From Lactobacillaceae bacterium (GTDB taxonomy: Bacteria > Pseudomonadota > Alphaproteobacteria > RF32 > CAG-239): a DNA stretch of 64,000 nt. Position 1 is the stretch's first letter. The number at the start of each line of letters is the position of its first letter. The stretch lies in assembly GCA_031271345.1 (NCBI GenBank), contig JAISVX010000003.1, forward strand, positions 625,223 through 689,222, in the 5' to 3' direction. Shown piece by piece: positions 26,099 to 33,994 of this stretch. A program made the translations under genes and the position numbers. Below the pieces are notes generated by a model. It ran no database searches, was not told the DNA's origin, and worked only from the letters and a program-made list of their open reading frames with translations.

Positions 26099-26860
26099 TT
26101 AAGAATTTACTAATTCGTGTATTTTTTTACTTAAACTATTATTAACTGCTAAGATATTACCTGAATCAAAAATTTTTGCAACATTTTCCGAACGAATGTC
26201 TTGTTGGCTTAATTCATAGACATAACCGCCGGCCTCTTTAACCAATAATGCCCCAGCCGCTAAATTTGCCGAATTATTTTCTCTGCTTACAACCGCGTCA
26301 AATTTTCCCGAAGCAAGATAAGCCAGCTCCAAGGAAACAGCGCCGAGAACTCTTAAATTTTCGGAAAACTTATCATAAGCAAAGTTTGTTGAAACAACGG
26401 CGCTTTCAATATCCTTTCTTGAAGATACTCTAAGCCTCTCATGGTTTCTAAAGCCTTCTTTATAAGCTCCGTTGCCTTTTTCCGCAAAATAAAGTTCATC
26501 CATTGCAGGATTATAAACGAGCGAGATTAAAACATTATTCTCCGCATCGCACATTGCTACACAAATTGTAAAAAGCCCCATGCCATGAGCAAAGTTGTCA
26601 ATTCCATCGCTTGAAATGACAAAATACGGGGTTTTTGAATTTTTCAAAAGCTCCTTAGAAACAGGAAATTCCGATTTTACTTTTGCCAGCTCGAAATACA
26701 AATTTTTTTCAACTCTCTCAAAAGCAGAATTAACAAAGTCGCTATGATTTTTTACTGAAGAAAGCAGCCTTTCGATTTCGCTGAAATCTCTATTCATAGA
26801 GTTAGATGCTTTCTTAACCGCATTAATTAAAAGTTTAAGAGTTGGTGAAATATATGACAT
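26099..26860 (-). CDS. Inositol monophosphatase-like protein, active site degenerate
   Basis: The fold of the SuhB/IMPase family is visible: GMGLFTICVAMCDAENNVLI, LVYNPAMDELYFAEKGNGAY, LGAVSLELAYLASGKFDAVV and AAGALLVKEAGGYV align with E. coli SuhB. The catalytic metal sites do not: the DPLDGTTNF motif is reduced to SSDGIDNF (residues 83-90), no Glu of the upstream EE site is seen, and the WDxAAG motif is NSANLAAG. The gene starts in a TAATG overlap with efp. E. coli SuhB has a non-catalytic role in rRNA antitermination, so a structural role is possible here. Confidence 0.75.
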   Translation of the reverse strand: MSYISPTLKLLINAVKKASNSMNRDFSEIERLLSSVKNHSDFVNSAFERVEKNLYFELAKVKSEFPVSKELLKNSKTPYFVISSDGIDNFAHGMGLFTICVAMCDAENNVLISLVYNPAMDELYFAEKGNGAYKEGFRNHERLRVSSRKDIESAVVSTNFAYDKFSENLRVLGAVSLELAYLASGKFDAVVSRENNSANLAAGALLVKEAGGYVYELSQQDIRSENVAKIFDSGNILAVNNSLSKKIHELVNS

Positions 26861-27423
26861 TATTTTGCTCTCTCAACATAAGTTGCTTCAGAAGTATTGA
26901 CAACAATTTTCTCTCCCGTAGTTATAAACGGAGGAACCATAACCCTTACGCCGTTATCCAAAATCGCCGGCTTGTAAGAAGAAGCCGCTGTCTGACCTTT
27001 TACAACAGGCTCCGTTTCCGTAACCACGCAGACAACGTTTTGCGGCAAATCAACGCTTACAGGCTTTTCCGCGATAAAGTTGATATAAACTTCCATGCCG
27101 TCAACCAAAAAAGGACGGCTGTCGCCAAGAATATCCGTCGGCATAATAAACTGCTCGTAAGTCTCATTATCCATAAATGTCAAGCCAGTGCTGTCTTCAA
27201 ATAAAAACTGACATTTCTTTTCTTCAACCATAAGCTTTTCAACGGTTTCTTCAGTTCTAAAACGCTCGTTGGTTTTAGTTCCTTCCTCCACAGCTTTCAT
27301 CTCAACCTGCATAAAGGCTCCTCCTTTGCCTGGCTTGATATGCTGGGCTTTTGTAACTGTCCATGGCTTGTTTTTATATTCAATAACCCAACCTATTCTA
27401 ATCGAACCTGCTTGTTGTTTCAT
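26860..27423 (-). CDS. efp: Translation elongation factor P
   Basis: Relieves ribosome stalling at polyproline stretches. The 187-residue protein has the three beta-barrel layout: KOW-like N-domain with the modification loop HIKPGKGGAFMQVEMK (Lys33), central domain, and C-terminal oligonucleotide-binding fold with the signature KPAILDNGVRVMVPPFITTGEKI. The modifying enzyme EpmA is not in the window. It is translationally coupled to the downstream IMPase-like gene. Confidence 0.95.
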   Translation of the reverse strand: MKQQAGSIRIGWVIEYKNKPWTVTKAQHIKPGKGGAFMQVEMKAVEEGTKTNERFRTEETVEKLMVEEKKCQFLFEDSTGLTFMDNETYEQFIMPTDILGDSRPFLVDGMEVYINFIAEKPVSVDLPQNVVCVVTETEPVVKGQTAASSYKPAILDNGVRVMVPPFITTGEKIVVNTSEATYVERAK

Positions 27424-27466
27424 TATTCTCTCCTAAGTTTTCTTATATTTTTCAGTTAGCTAGAAA

Positions 27467-28009
27467 CTAATCTAAACTTTCATTTTTATCAACAAAAATC
27501 TTATATTTTTTTTCATCAAAAATTATTATATCTGCGTCAATCTTATCAAGCGCCATATCATCATCCTGAGGAATAATCGCGAGCTGCAGCAGGAAAAACT
27601 CCAAATACCAGTCCAAAAGCTCCTGAAGCTTATCAAACCCGTCCTTCCAAACCTTAAAGATTACAAAATCAGGCTCATTTTCGCTCACAATCATGGCTTC
27701 ATGGCGTCTCGAACGGGTTATAACCCCGAGAAACTTTCCGCTTCCAATCTCAGACTTCGCTTCGTCCATTTCTTGTTTTATTTTTTCCGTCGAGCTTAAA
27801 TCTATGATAACGCCGTCCAAATCAAGCTCTTTACACAGCTTTACGGCATCCATACCGTCTGCCAAAACGATTTTATCAAGTTTGCGGGCTTTTGCCGAAA
27901 AATCCGCAGTAAATTTTTCTGAAAGATTTGAGCCGACAATATAGCAGTCTATATTTTTGCCAAGCCACTCATCATTCTCATTATCAATTTTTACTATAAT
28001 CTTTTGCAT
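27467..28009 (-). CDS. Possible degenerate thiamine-phosphate-synthase-like protein
   Basis: A 180-residue protein I recognise only weakly. Strand-helix alternation KIVLADGMDAVKLCKELDLDG, VIIDLSSTE, FLGVITRSRRHEAMIVSENE and PDFVIFKVW resembles the middle of a ThiE TIM barrel, where substrate-site segments for the pyrimidine would be expected. Those substrate residues (for example the GQ-D and C-H motifs) are absent, so catalysis as ThiE is doubtful. A ThiE-like gene near efp/IMPase fits alphaproteobacterial neighbourhoods, which is part of my reasoning. Treat as a hypothetical protein. Confidence 0.4.
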   Translation of the reverse strand: MQKIIVKIDNENDEWLGKNIDCYIVGSNLSEKFTADFSAKARKLDKIVLADGMDAVKLCKELDLDGVIIDLSSTEKIKQEMDEAKSEIGSGKFLGVITRSRRHEAMIVSENEPDFVIFKVWKDGFDKLQELLDWYLEFFLLQLAIIPQDDDMALDKIDADIIIFDEKKYKIFVDKNESLD

Positions 28010-28087
28010 AATGTTCTTGAAAATTTCCTTTTAAATTATATCATTAGGTTTATATTAATAATCCTCTAAAAGAAAGTAAAATTTGTA

Positions 28088-28297
28088 ATGACTGCAAATA
28101 ATTTTGAATTCAAACAAACAATCTCCGCTCTTAACGAGCTTAAGGAAGCGCTTTCTTTACTTGAAAATGCCGTAAAAGAAAAAAAACGCGACTGCACAAA
28201 AAAAGATAAAAAAATCAGCGGCTTAACAAGTTCGACAAAAGAGGCAATCGGCACCATAGATAAAATTGTAAACAAACTTAATAAAGTAATAGAATAA
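28088..28297 (+). CDS. Small coiled-coil protein (DUF4164-like)
   Basis: A 69-residue, almost wholly helical protein with heptad-like pattern (ISALNELKEALSLLENAVKE) and a lysine-rich middle (KKRDCTKKDKK). A DUF4164 or ZapB-like protein upstream of zapA is usual in alphaproteobacteria. Its stop overlaps the zapA ATG by one base (TAATGG), so they are co-translated. A role with ZapA at the division site is inferred from this context. Confidence 0.65.
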   Translation: MTANNFEFKQTISALNELKEALSLLENAVKEKKRDCTKKDKKISGLTSSTKEAIGTIDKIVNKLNKVIE

Positions 28298-28632
28298 TGG
28301 CACAAGTAACGATAACCATAAACTCCAGAGAATATGTTGTTGGAGCCGAAGACGGACAAGAAGCTAATATTTTAAAGTTGGCAGGCATTCTTGATGAAAA
28401 AGCAAAGCTGATAACGTCATCTCTGGGACAAGTAAACGAAAACATGCTTTTAGCTATGGTAGGACTTCTTGTTGCCGACGAACTTTCTGAGACAAAAAAA
28501 ACCGATGGCAATAAGTTTTCCAAAGCAGAAAATGTCGTTGACTATTCGGCGCTGAACCAGGAAGACAGCAAAATTTCCGAAAAAATAAAAGATATAACGG
28601 CAAAAATAAATTCTATTGTAAAAGAGCTATAA
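28297..28632 (+). CDS. zapA: Cell division protein ZapA
   Basis: Promotes bundling of FtsZ filaments. The N-terminal domain VTITINSREYVVGAEDGQEA followed by ANILKLAGILDEKAKLI is typical of ZapA, and MLLAMVGLLVADEL forms the start of the long dimer helix. The C-terminal helix (ISEKIKDITAKINSIVKEL) completes the coiled coil. 111 residues is normal. The gene precedes the 6S RNA, as in many proteobacteria. Confidence 0.88.
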   Translation: MAQVTITINSREYVVGAEDGQEANILKLAGILDEKAKLITSSLGQVNENMLLAMVGLLVADELSETKKTDGNKFSKAENVVDYSALNQEDSKISEKIKDITAKINSIVKEL

Positions 28633-28641
28633 ATATAGTAG

Positions 28642-28647
28642 TATAAA
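28642..28647 (+). promoter_or_regulatory. -10 box for 6S RNA
   Basis: TATAAA lies immediately upstream of the presumed 6S RNA 5' end at about 28653. A -35 could lie within the zapA 3' end (TTGTAA at 28616). Confidence 0.45.
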
Positions 28648-28650
28648 ATT

Positions 28651-28817
28651 ATGGGAGGCGAGCTGTTTGACGCGTGATATTCCGCAGGTCATCTGAGCCA
28701 ACATTTTGAAAAAGGGAATTGTCACTGAATAGACTGAGGTCTACTTATTCACGATGCCCACCTTATTATTTATAAGGTTCGAATAGACTGCAATACACGG
28801 TCAATTGGCCCCTCCTT
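28651..28817 (+). ncRNA. ssrS: 6S RNA
   Basis: Binds RNA polymerase-sigma70 by mimicking an open promoter. The 5' end GGGAGGCGAGCTG pairs with the 3' end TTGGCCCCTCC to close a long hairpin. The middle has the expected large open bubble flanked by GACTGAGGTCTACTTATTC and GAATAGACTGCAATACACGG, with TTCGAATAGACTGCAATAC as product-RNA region. Position directly after zapA is the standard proteobacterial location. Length is about 165 bases. Ends are estimated from the closing stem. Confidence 0.88.
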
Positions 28818-28818
28818 A

Positions 28819-28844
28819 AAAACCCCTGCCCAGGGGTCTTTTTA
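28819..28844 (+). terminator. Terminator after 6S RNA
   Basis: Stem ACCCCTG/CAGGGGT with a two-base apparent loop (likely ACCCC/GGGGT with loop TGCCCA) followed by CTTTTTATT. Confidence 0.8.
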
Positions 28845-28863
28845 TTGAAAATAGGAGCATAAT

Positions 28864-29661
28864 TTGAAAATTGTATACTGTGGCGACATTGTTGGCAAAA
28901 GCGGCAGAGACGCCGTTTTAGAAAACATTTATAACATAAGAAATAAATATAAACCCGATGTTTTTATCATAAACGGAGAAAATTCCGCGCACGGCTTCGG
29001 CATAACTCCGAACATAGCCGACATGTTTTTTGACAAAGGTATTGACGCCATAGTCACAGGAAACCATGCTTTTAACAAAAAAGAAGTCATTCCTTATATG
29101 GATAAGTGTAAGAAGATTATCCGTCCGTTAAATTTTCCAGACGCAAATCCCGGAAGAGGTTTTTGCGAAATAGAACTTTTGGACGGCAAAAAGATTTTGA
29201 TTGCGCAGATTCAAGGCATATTATTTATGGAGCCTAACGATAACCCGCTGACTACCATAGATAAGCTTTTATCTTCTTATATTCTTGGAAAAAACATAAA
29301 CGCGATTTTCATTGATATTCATGCCGAGATAACCTCCGAAAAACTTGCTGTCGCACATTATTTAGACGGTCGCGTTTCGGCTGTGATAGGCACGCACACG
29401 CATGTTCCGACAGCCGATGCCAGAATCCTCAAAAAGGGAACGGCTTATCAAACGGATGTCGGCATGTGCGGCGATTACGACTCCGTAATAGGTTTCGACG
29501 CAAAGGAGCCGATAAACAGAGTGCTTTACAGAGAAAGCCACGGAAAACTGGTTTTATCCGAAGGCAAAGGGAGCCTTTGCGGGGTCTTTATTGAAACTGA
29601 TAATAAAACAGGATTGGCGGCAAAAATCGAACAGATTATAATTCACCCCGATGAATATTAA
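28864..29661 (+). CDS. YmdB family metallophosphoesterase (TIGR00282)
   Basis: Calcineurin-like phosphoesterase; the Bacillus YmdB member hydrolyses 2',3'-cyclic nucleotides. The metal site reads CGDIVGKSGRDAV, then NGENSAHGFGI, TGNHAFNKKE, DIHAEITSEK and TGTHTHVPTAD-like IGTHTHVPTADARI. Length of 265 is typical. The start is TTG, with ATAGGAGC as ribosome-binding site; no ATG nearby fits. In many alphaproteobacteria a 5-formyltetrahydrofolate cyclo-ligase gene lies between 6S RNA and this gene, but here it is missing. Confidence 0.87.
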   Translation: MKIVYCGDIVGKSGRDAVLENIYNIRNKYKPDVFIINGENSAHGFGITPNIADMFFDKGIDAIVTGNHAFNKKEVIPYMDKCKKIIRPLNFPDANPGRGFCEIELLDGKKILIAQIQGILFMEPNDNPLTTIDKLLSSYILGKNINAIFIDIHAEITSEKLAVAHYLDGRVSAVIGTHTHVPTADARILKKGTAYQTDVGMCGDYDSVIGFDAKEPINRVLYRESHGKLVLSEGKGSLCGVFIETDNKTGLAAKIEQIIIHPDEY

Positions 29662-29670
29662 AAATAAAAA

Positions 29671-29706
29671 AACCGACCCTTCTTAAAGAAAGGTCGGTTC
29701 TTTTTT
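29671..29706 (+). terminator. Terminator of ymdB-like gene
   Basis: Stem AACCGACC/GGTCGGTT with inner TTCTT/AAGAA pairing, followed by CTTTTTT; also usable on the minus strand for the convergent orphan. Confidence 0.85.
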
Positions 29707-29723
29707 ATAACTTTGGCTTTGAT

Positions 29724-30176
29724 TTACAAAACCGTGAAAACCACCTGTGTTCCAAGCACAGTGTCGTTAAGGATGAATTCCACCTGAACGTCGATGTCGC
29801 CGCCTTTCTTCTTCCTTTCTGCGAAAAGATGAGAATTGCTGATGACAACTTCTTTCGGGCGCAGACACTCGAACTTATAACCAGCCGAAGCTTTTACGGT
29901 ATAAGTACTGCCGAGAATATAGCCTTTGTAACTGCTCTCCGCGAAGAGATCTCCCTCGGAAAGATTTTTGTTATCAGTCGCTTTAATCCTCAGAGACGCG
30001 TCTCGAGTTATGTGTTTTACCCACCCTGCCTGACACATATCAACAGTTTCTGTTGCGAGAGGCACATCAGAAATTTCGCTGATAATGCCTTCGGTGAACG
30101 GGCGGAGTACGTCGTAGGCTGGGCTTCCTTCTGAAGGATTCAACACTACTTGTCCATTTGCAAATTGTAGAGCCAT
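29724..30176 (-). CDS. Orphan protein of unknown function (150 aa)
   Basis: No family recognised and no signal peptide or membrane segment. The sequence is a mixed alpha/beta pattern with two cysteines near the middle and end (VDMCQAGW, FECLRPKE) and a likely beta-rich C-terminus (IDVQVEFILNDTVLG). Base composition is higher in G+C than its surroundings (29 of 60 in 29761-29820) and flanked by AT-rich sequence, a mild hint of separate origin. It has no operon partner. I judge it a real gene because of its length and codon-like third positions, but this is not certain. Confidence 0.6.
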   Translation of the reverse strand: MALQFANGQVVLNPSEGSPAYDVLRPFTEGIISEISDVPLATETVDMCQAGWVKHITRDASLRIKATDNKNLSEGDLFAESSYKGYILGSTYTVKASAGYKFECLRPKEVVISNSHLFAERKKKGGDIDVQVEFILNDTVLGTQVVFTVL

Positions 30177-30341
30177 GATGTTATTATTTTAGATGATTTA
30201 TATTCTTAGTGAGCCAATAATTACGTGTATATATAGAATACAAAATATAAAACTGGTAGTCAATAGCAATTTTGGACAAATTTATACAAAAAATATTTTT
30301 TGGTATTTTTCAATTAGTTGCGCTGACAAGAAAATTATTTT

Positions 30342-31517
30342 TTAAAATGGTTTTTCATATATTTTGCTGTTTGCGGGAATTTCTTCGCCGATTCCTCTTC
30401 TCAGAACATTTTTTCTGACAAACCCCATTTCGCCGCCGTCAAGCATTATCCTGAACCACACATTATCAGGCGTATATCCGGTAACACGCACCGTTGTTTT
30501 TGCTTCAATAACGGTTAACAAATCAAAATCATCCCCCGGAGCATGCATAACATTTGTTTTTGAAGCGACATAAAACAACAAATCAGGGTCTTTTGTGTCA
30601 ACAGGTATATCAACGACTTTTGAAACCAAAACATCGTCAAAAGTACGACCTCCCGTTCTACTGAACTTGACCTCCTGATAATAATTCATCTCTTTATCTT
30701 TAGAAACATACATTTGAAAATCATCAAAAGAAGCAATATTTCTTGTAAAAGGAAGCGCTGCCAAAACCAAAATTACTAATGGAAAAATCAGCTGAAGAAG
30801 TTTCAAATATCCATAATTCCATGGAGATATTTTATTGGGAACTTTGCCGCCTATCATGGCTCCAAGCTTATGAAGAAGCGCCTTTTGACCAATGTTGGCA
30901 TAATCTCCCGCCTGAACCAAAGAAAACAATGCCTTATCGTTTTTCTTTTCTCCCCAATACGCGATTGAATTATGAATCAGCAAACGGAGATTGTCTTTTT
31001 TATTTTTATCAATATTTCTAATATTGCCCAATATTGCTTTTATATTAAGCCCAAAACTCTTTAAGCTCCACCATCCGAGAAGCCAGTTAGAAAAAGACGT
31101 TTTCAAAACAAGTTTTTTCGCTTCATTAAAACTGCAAACATCCAAATCTTCGCTTGATGTATATTTCATAAATTTTCCAATAACTTTTTTAAGCCTGACG
31201 CCTCTGACAAAAGGGTCTTCGTTTCCGTCTAAATCTTTATATGACTTTAACGAGAACATATCTGGGAAGCTGTCTTTTGTATAAACTTGCGACAATAAAT
31301 CATAAATCAGTTTTTTCCTGTCATCCTTCAAAATATCATAAGCGACAGAAATTTGTTGAAACCTCTCTAAAGCGTCTTCGCTTGTATTTTGATCCGGGTG
31401 CCAAATTTTCGCAATATTACGGTAATTGCTTTTTATATCATTTGCGCTCGCGTCAGAATCAAGCTCTAAAGCCTCATAATATCCTAAAGCGTCAAAATTT
31501 TCATTTTCCACACTCAT
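30342..31517 (-). CDS. J-domain membrane protein with C-terminal SH3b domain
   Basis: A J domain occupies residues about 11-70 (YYEALELDSDASANDIKSNY, with the HPD motif in KIWHPDQN), so it should stimulate an Hsp70. A single hydrophobic segment near residues 243-265 (LKLLQLIFPLVILVLAALPF) anchors it in the membrane. The last part KTNVMHAPGDDFDLLTVI and NVWFRIMLDGGEMGFVRKNV is a bacterial SH3 domain of the kind that binds peptidoglycan or peptides. With the J domain inside and SH3b outside, it would link chaperone to envelope. It overlaps the ATPase gene upstream by 4 bases. Confidence 0.75.
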   Translation of the reverse strand: MSVENENFDALGYYEALELDSDASANDIKSNYRNIAKIWHPDQNTSEDALERFQQISVAYDILKDDRKKLIYDLLSQVYTKDSFPDMFSLKSYKDLDGNEDPFVRGVRLKKVIGKFMKYTSSEDLDVCSFNEAKKLVLKTSFSNWLLGWWSLKSFGLNIKAILGNIRNIDKNKKDNLRLLIHNSIAYWGEKKNDKALFSLVQAGDYANIGQKALLHKLGAMIGGKVPNKISPWNYGYLKLLQLIFPLVILVLAALPFTRNIASFDDFQMYVSKDKEMNYYQEVKFSRTGGRTFDDVLVSKVVDIPVDTKDPDLLFYVASKTNVMHAPGDDFDLLTVIEAKTTVRVTGYTPDNVWFRIMLDGGEMGFVRKNVLRRGIGEEIPANSKIYEKPF

Positions 31518-32320
31518 TTATCTTCTTCCAAAATTTTCTTTGCTATCGCAAACATATCTTCCACTGCTTCTGATGTCGGATACCTGCTAATCATTGGAGA
31601 TTGGTTCCTTATGGCATCTCTAATTCTTGTGTCTCTTCTGACAACCCCTAAAAGCGCTGGAGAAATGCTTAGATAATTCTGACACGCATTGAGCAAAGTC
31701 GAATATGTTCTTTTTCCATCGCTTATTGTATTTGCCTTATTAACAACAATACTAATCATATTTTTCGGATATTGCATAGTCATAATTTTAATAACATTAT
31801 AGGCTTCGGTGACAGACTCAGAATCCCCCGTGCAAACAACAATAACCCTTCCCGCCTTGCCTGAGAGGATTCTCTCGTTTCTTCCGCCGCAGTCGCTTGT
31901 ATCGATTATTACTTTTTCGTACATAGAAGATAAAATTGCCAAATCATCCCCAATAATCTGGAGCCTGCCAATAGGCATAGATGAGATTTGAGCCGTTCCC
32001 GAACGCCCGGTAATAATATCAAACTTCGTCTTATCGCAATGGCGGATTATCTGATTAAGCGTTACCTCTCCGTTTATTACGCCGCCAATATCATGCTGGA
32101 CTGAGAAACCAAGCTGGGCATTAATATTTTCCAGCCCCAAATCATTATCAAAAAACAAAGTTTTATACTTAAGAGTGCTGAAAACATGAGCCAAAGTCGC
32201 TGCAAACCAGGTTTTGCCATCTCCTCTTTTGCCTGAAGATACGGCAATAATATTTTTTCCCTTTTTTTCATCAAAAAGAGAAATTTCGCTTGAACTAATA
32301 TTATCTCCGGCAAAATCCAT
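31514..32320 (-). CDS. MinD/ParA-family ATPase (FlhG/YlxH-like)
   Basis: A 268-residue P-loop ATPase of the SIMIBI class. The deviant Walker A motif is SGKRGDGKTW (residues 29-38), with an Arg-Gly-Asp in place of the usual GGVGKT core but with the signature lysine kept. FFDNDLGLENINAQLG is switch I and VIIDTSDCGGRNE is Walker B. GVVRRDTRIRDAIRNQSPM resembles FlhG/CpaE-like C-termini. FlhG regulates flagellum number, yet no flagellar gene is in the window. The 4-base overlap with the J-domain gene suggests they act together. A positional role at the pole or membrane is an inference. Confidence 0.8.
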   Translation of the reverse strand: MDFAGDNISSSEISLFDEKKGKNIIAVSSGKRGDGKTWFAATLAHVFSTLKYKTLFFDNDLGLENINAQLGFSVQHDIGGVINGEVTLNQIIRHCDKTKFDIITGRSGTAQISSMPIGRLQIIGDDLAILSSMYEKVIIDTSDCGGRNERILSGKAGRVIVVCTGDSESVTEAYNVIKIMTMQYPKNMISIVVNKANTISDGKRTYSTLLNACQNYLSISPALLGVVRRDTRIRDAIRNQSPMISRYPTSEAVEDMFAIAKKILEEDK

Positions 32321-32419
32321 AAAAACACAATCCCTTTACTTCAAATCTCAATATAAAATATACCATACAATATATAATTTTAAGAAAATAATAAAAAAAT
32401 ATTCACAGTCTCAATTTTC

Positions 32420-32447
32420 TTGATTTATACAGTGGGTTATATATAAT
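32420..32447 (+). promoter_or_regulatory. Promoter of the solute-binding protein gene
   Basis: TTGATT (32420-32425), 16-base spacer and a perfect TATAAT (32442-32447), 31 bases before the ATG at 32478. Confidence 0.65.
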
Positions 32448-32477
32448 TGTAAAAACTAATTTTTTGGGATAAATGCT

Positions 32478-33314
32478 ATGAAAAACTTTGTTAAAGCTTT
32501 ATTTGCCGCCGCGCTGATACTTATAAACTGCGCGGCCTCTCACGCAATGCTCGGCGAAAATGAAAGTGAAACAAGATACAGATATATGAATGCAACCGGG
32601 TTTGCGGACTATCCGCCTTTTGGAACATTTTACAGGGGCGATTTCTCAAGCCTTTTTGACGACTTCATAAAAGATTTTTGCACGGCAAAAGATTTTGAAA
32701 TAACTTATATGTCAAGTCAGGATAATTATAATCAAGACGTTCAGGATGTCAGAACCGGCAATATTGATTTTATTATTGGAATGTACAGCGCAACGGACGA
32801 ATATAGAGGAATTGAATTTATATACCCTGCCGCGACAATAAATCCCATCCACATTGCAACCCTGCCGGAGCGCACCGAAGAAATTCAGACAATCGACGAC
32901 CTGAAAGGACTAAAAGGACTTATCAGTGCGCAGGAACATTTGAGCGATTATATCAATGATAAGATTGGCGAGCTTCAAATTGAGAAAAACAGCTCTTCGT
33001 ACGATATGTTTGAGAAACTGGCGAAAGGCGAAGTAGATTATATTATCGGCAGCAGATATTTTTTAATGATTGAATCAGCAAAGCTCGGCATTAAAGATAA
33101 AATAAGCTTTTCTAAAAAAGCCGTATGGAATATTCCAGTGTTTTTTGGAGTTTCAAAAGCTTATAGACATAGAGGACTTGTTATGGAATTTATGGGAAAA
33201 GAATTAAAAAAACCAGAAGTTCAACAAAAAATTAACAACTATTTAATTCAAATGATACATAATATTGAGAGAGAAAATGCCGGCGTTGTGCCGCCGACAT
33301 TCATAAACAAATAA
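32478..33314 (+). CDS. Periplasmic solute-binding protein, family 3 type
   Basis: A 278-residue protein with a signal peptide (MKNFVKALFAAALILINCAASHA). The mature part follows extracellular solute-binding family 3: YMNATGFADYPPFGTFYRGD at the start, VRTGNIDFIIGMYSATDEY, and LAKGEVDYIIGSRYFLM. This family binds polar amino acids or related compounds for ABC import. No ABC permease or ATPase neighbours exist here, so it might work with distant partners or as a sensor. Its own promoter precedes it and GST follows 14 bases downstream. Confidence 0.78.
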   Translation: MKNFVKALFAAALILINCAASHAMLGENESETRYRYMNATGFADYPPFGTFYRGDFSSLFDDFIKDFCTAKDFEITYMSSQDNYNQDVQDVRTGNIDFIIGMYSATDEYRGIEFIYPAATINPIHIATLPERTEEIQTIDDLKGLKGLISAQEHLSDYINDKIGELQIEKNSSSYDMFEKLAKGEVDYIIGSRYFLMIESAKLGIKDKISFSKKAVWNIPVFFGVSKAYRHRGLVMEFMGKELKKPEVQQKINNYLIQMIHNIERENAGVVPPTFINK

Positions 33315-33327
33315 TACAGGAGTTTGT

Positions 33328-33993
33328 ATGGTACTTCTTATACACCACAGCGCTTCGCCTTTTTCAAGGAAAATTCGGATTCAAATGTCCGAAAAAAAGG
33401 TGCTGTTCGTACTAAAAGAAGAAGAACCGTGGAACCTTTCTCAGGACGTATATAAACTCAACCCGGCAGGCACCCTTCCAATATTTCTATATGACGGCAA
33501 CTTTATCTCTGGAAACTATGCTATTTCAGAATATTTGGAAGAATTTATAAAAGAAATCAGGCTTTATCCCGAAGACATTAAACAGCGCGCGGAAACCCGA
33601 AGAATTATCGAATGGTTTGACGTTAAATTTTATGACGAAGTATACAAAAAAATTGTTTTTGAAAAAATTTATAAAAGATTTAGCAGCGGATCCGCTCCTG
33701 ATTCTAAAACATTAAAAGTTGGATTGAACAATCTCAACTATCACCTTGAATATGTTGACTGGCTGGCGGAAAAAAACAATTATCTTTCTGGAGAAAGCTT
33801 TTCTCTGGCGGATGTTACCGCCGCCGCTCATTTATCAATCATTGATTATCTGGGAGACATTCCCTGGGATAATTATAAGAATGCAAAATTGTGGTACTCC
33901 AAAATAAAGTCCAGACCAAGCTTTAAAGATATTTTGAAAGACACAATTCGCGGAATACTGCCTTCTAAACACTATGCAAATTTGGATTTTTAA
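33328..33993 (+). CDS. Glutathione S-transferase family protein
   Basis: A 221-residue protein with the thioredoxin-like N-domain: ASPFSRKIRIQMSEKKVLF has the catalytic-region serine, NPAGTLPIFLYDGNFISGNY carries the cis-proline and the ISGNY substrate-binding end, and the helical C-domain ends SFSLADVTAAAHLSIIDY with the N-capping aspartate. The C-terminal SRPSFKDILKDTIRGILPSK resembles alphaproteobacterial GSTs with a conserved HYANLDF end. It may function in detoxification or redox, substrate unknown. Confidence 0.85.
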   Translation: MVLLIHHSASPFSRKIRIQMSEKKVLFVLKEEEPWNLSQDVYKLNPAGTLPIFLYDGNFISGNYAISEYLEEFIKEIRLYPEDIKQRAETRRIIEWFDVKFYDEVYKKIVFEKIYKRFSSGSAPDSKTLKVGLNNLNYHLEYVDWLAEKNNYLSGESFSLADVTAAAHLSIIDYLGDIPWDNYKNAKLWYSKIKSRPSFKDILKDTIRGILPSKHYANLDF

Positions 33994-33994
33994 C

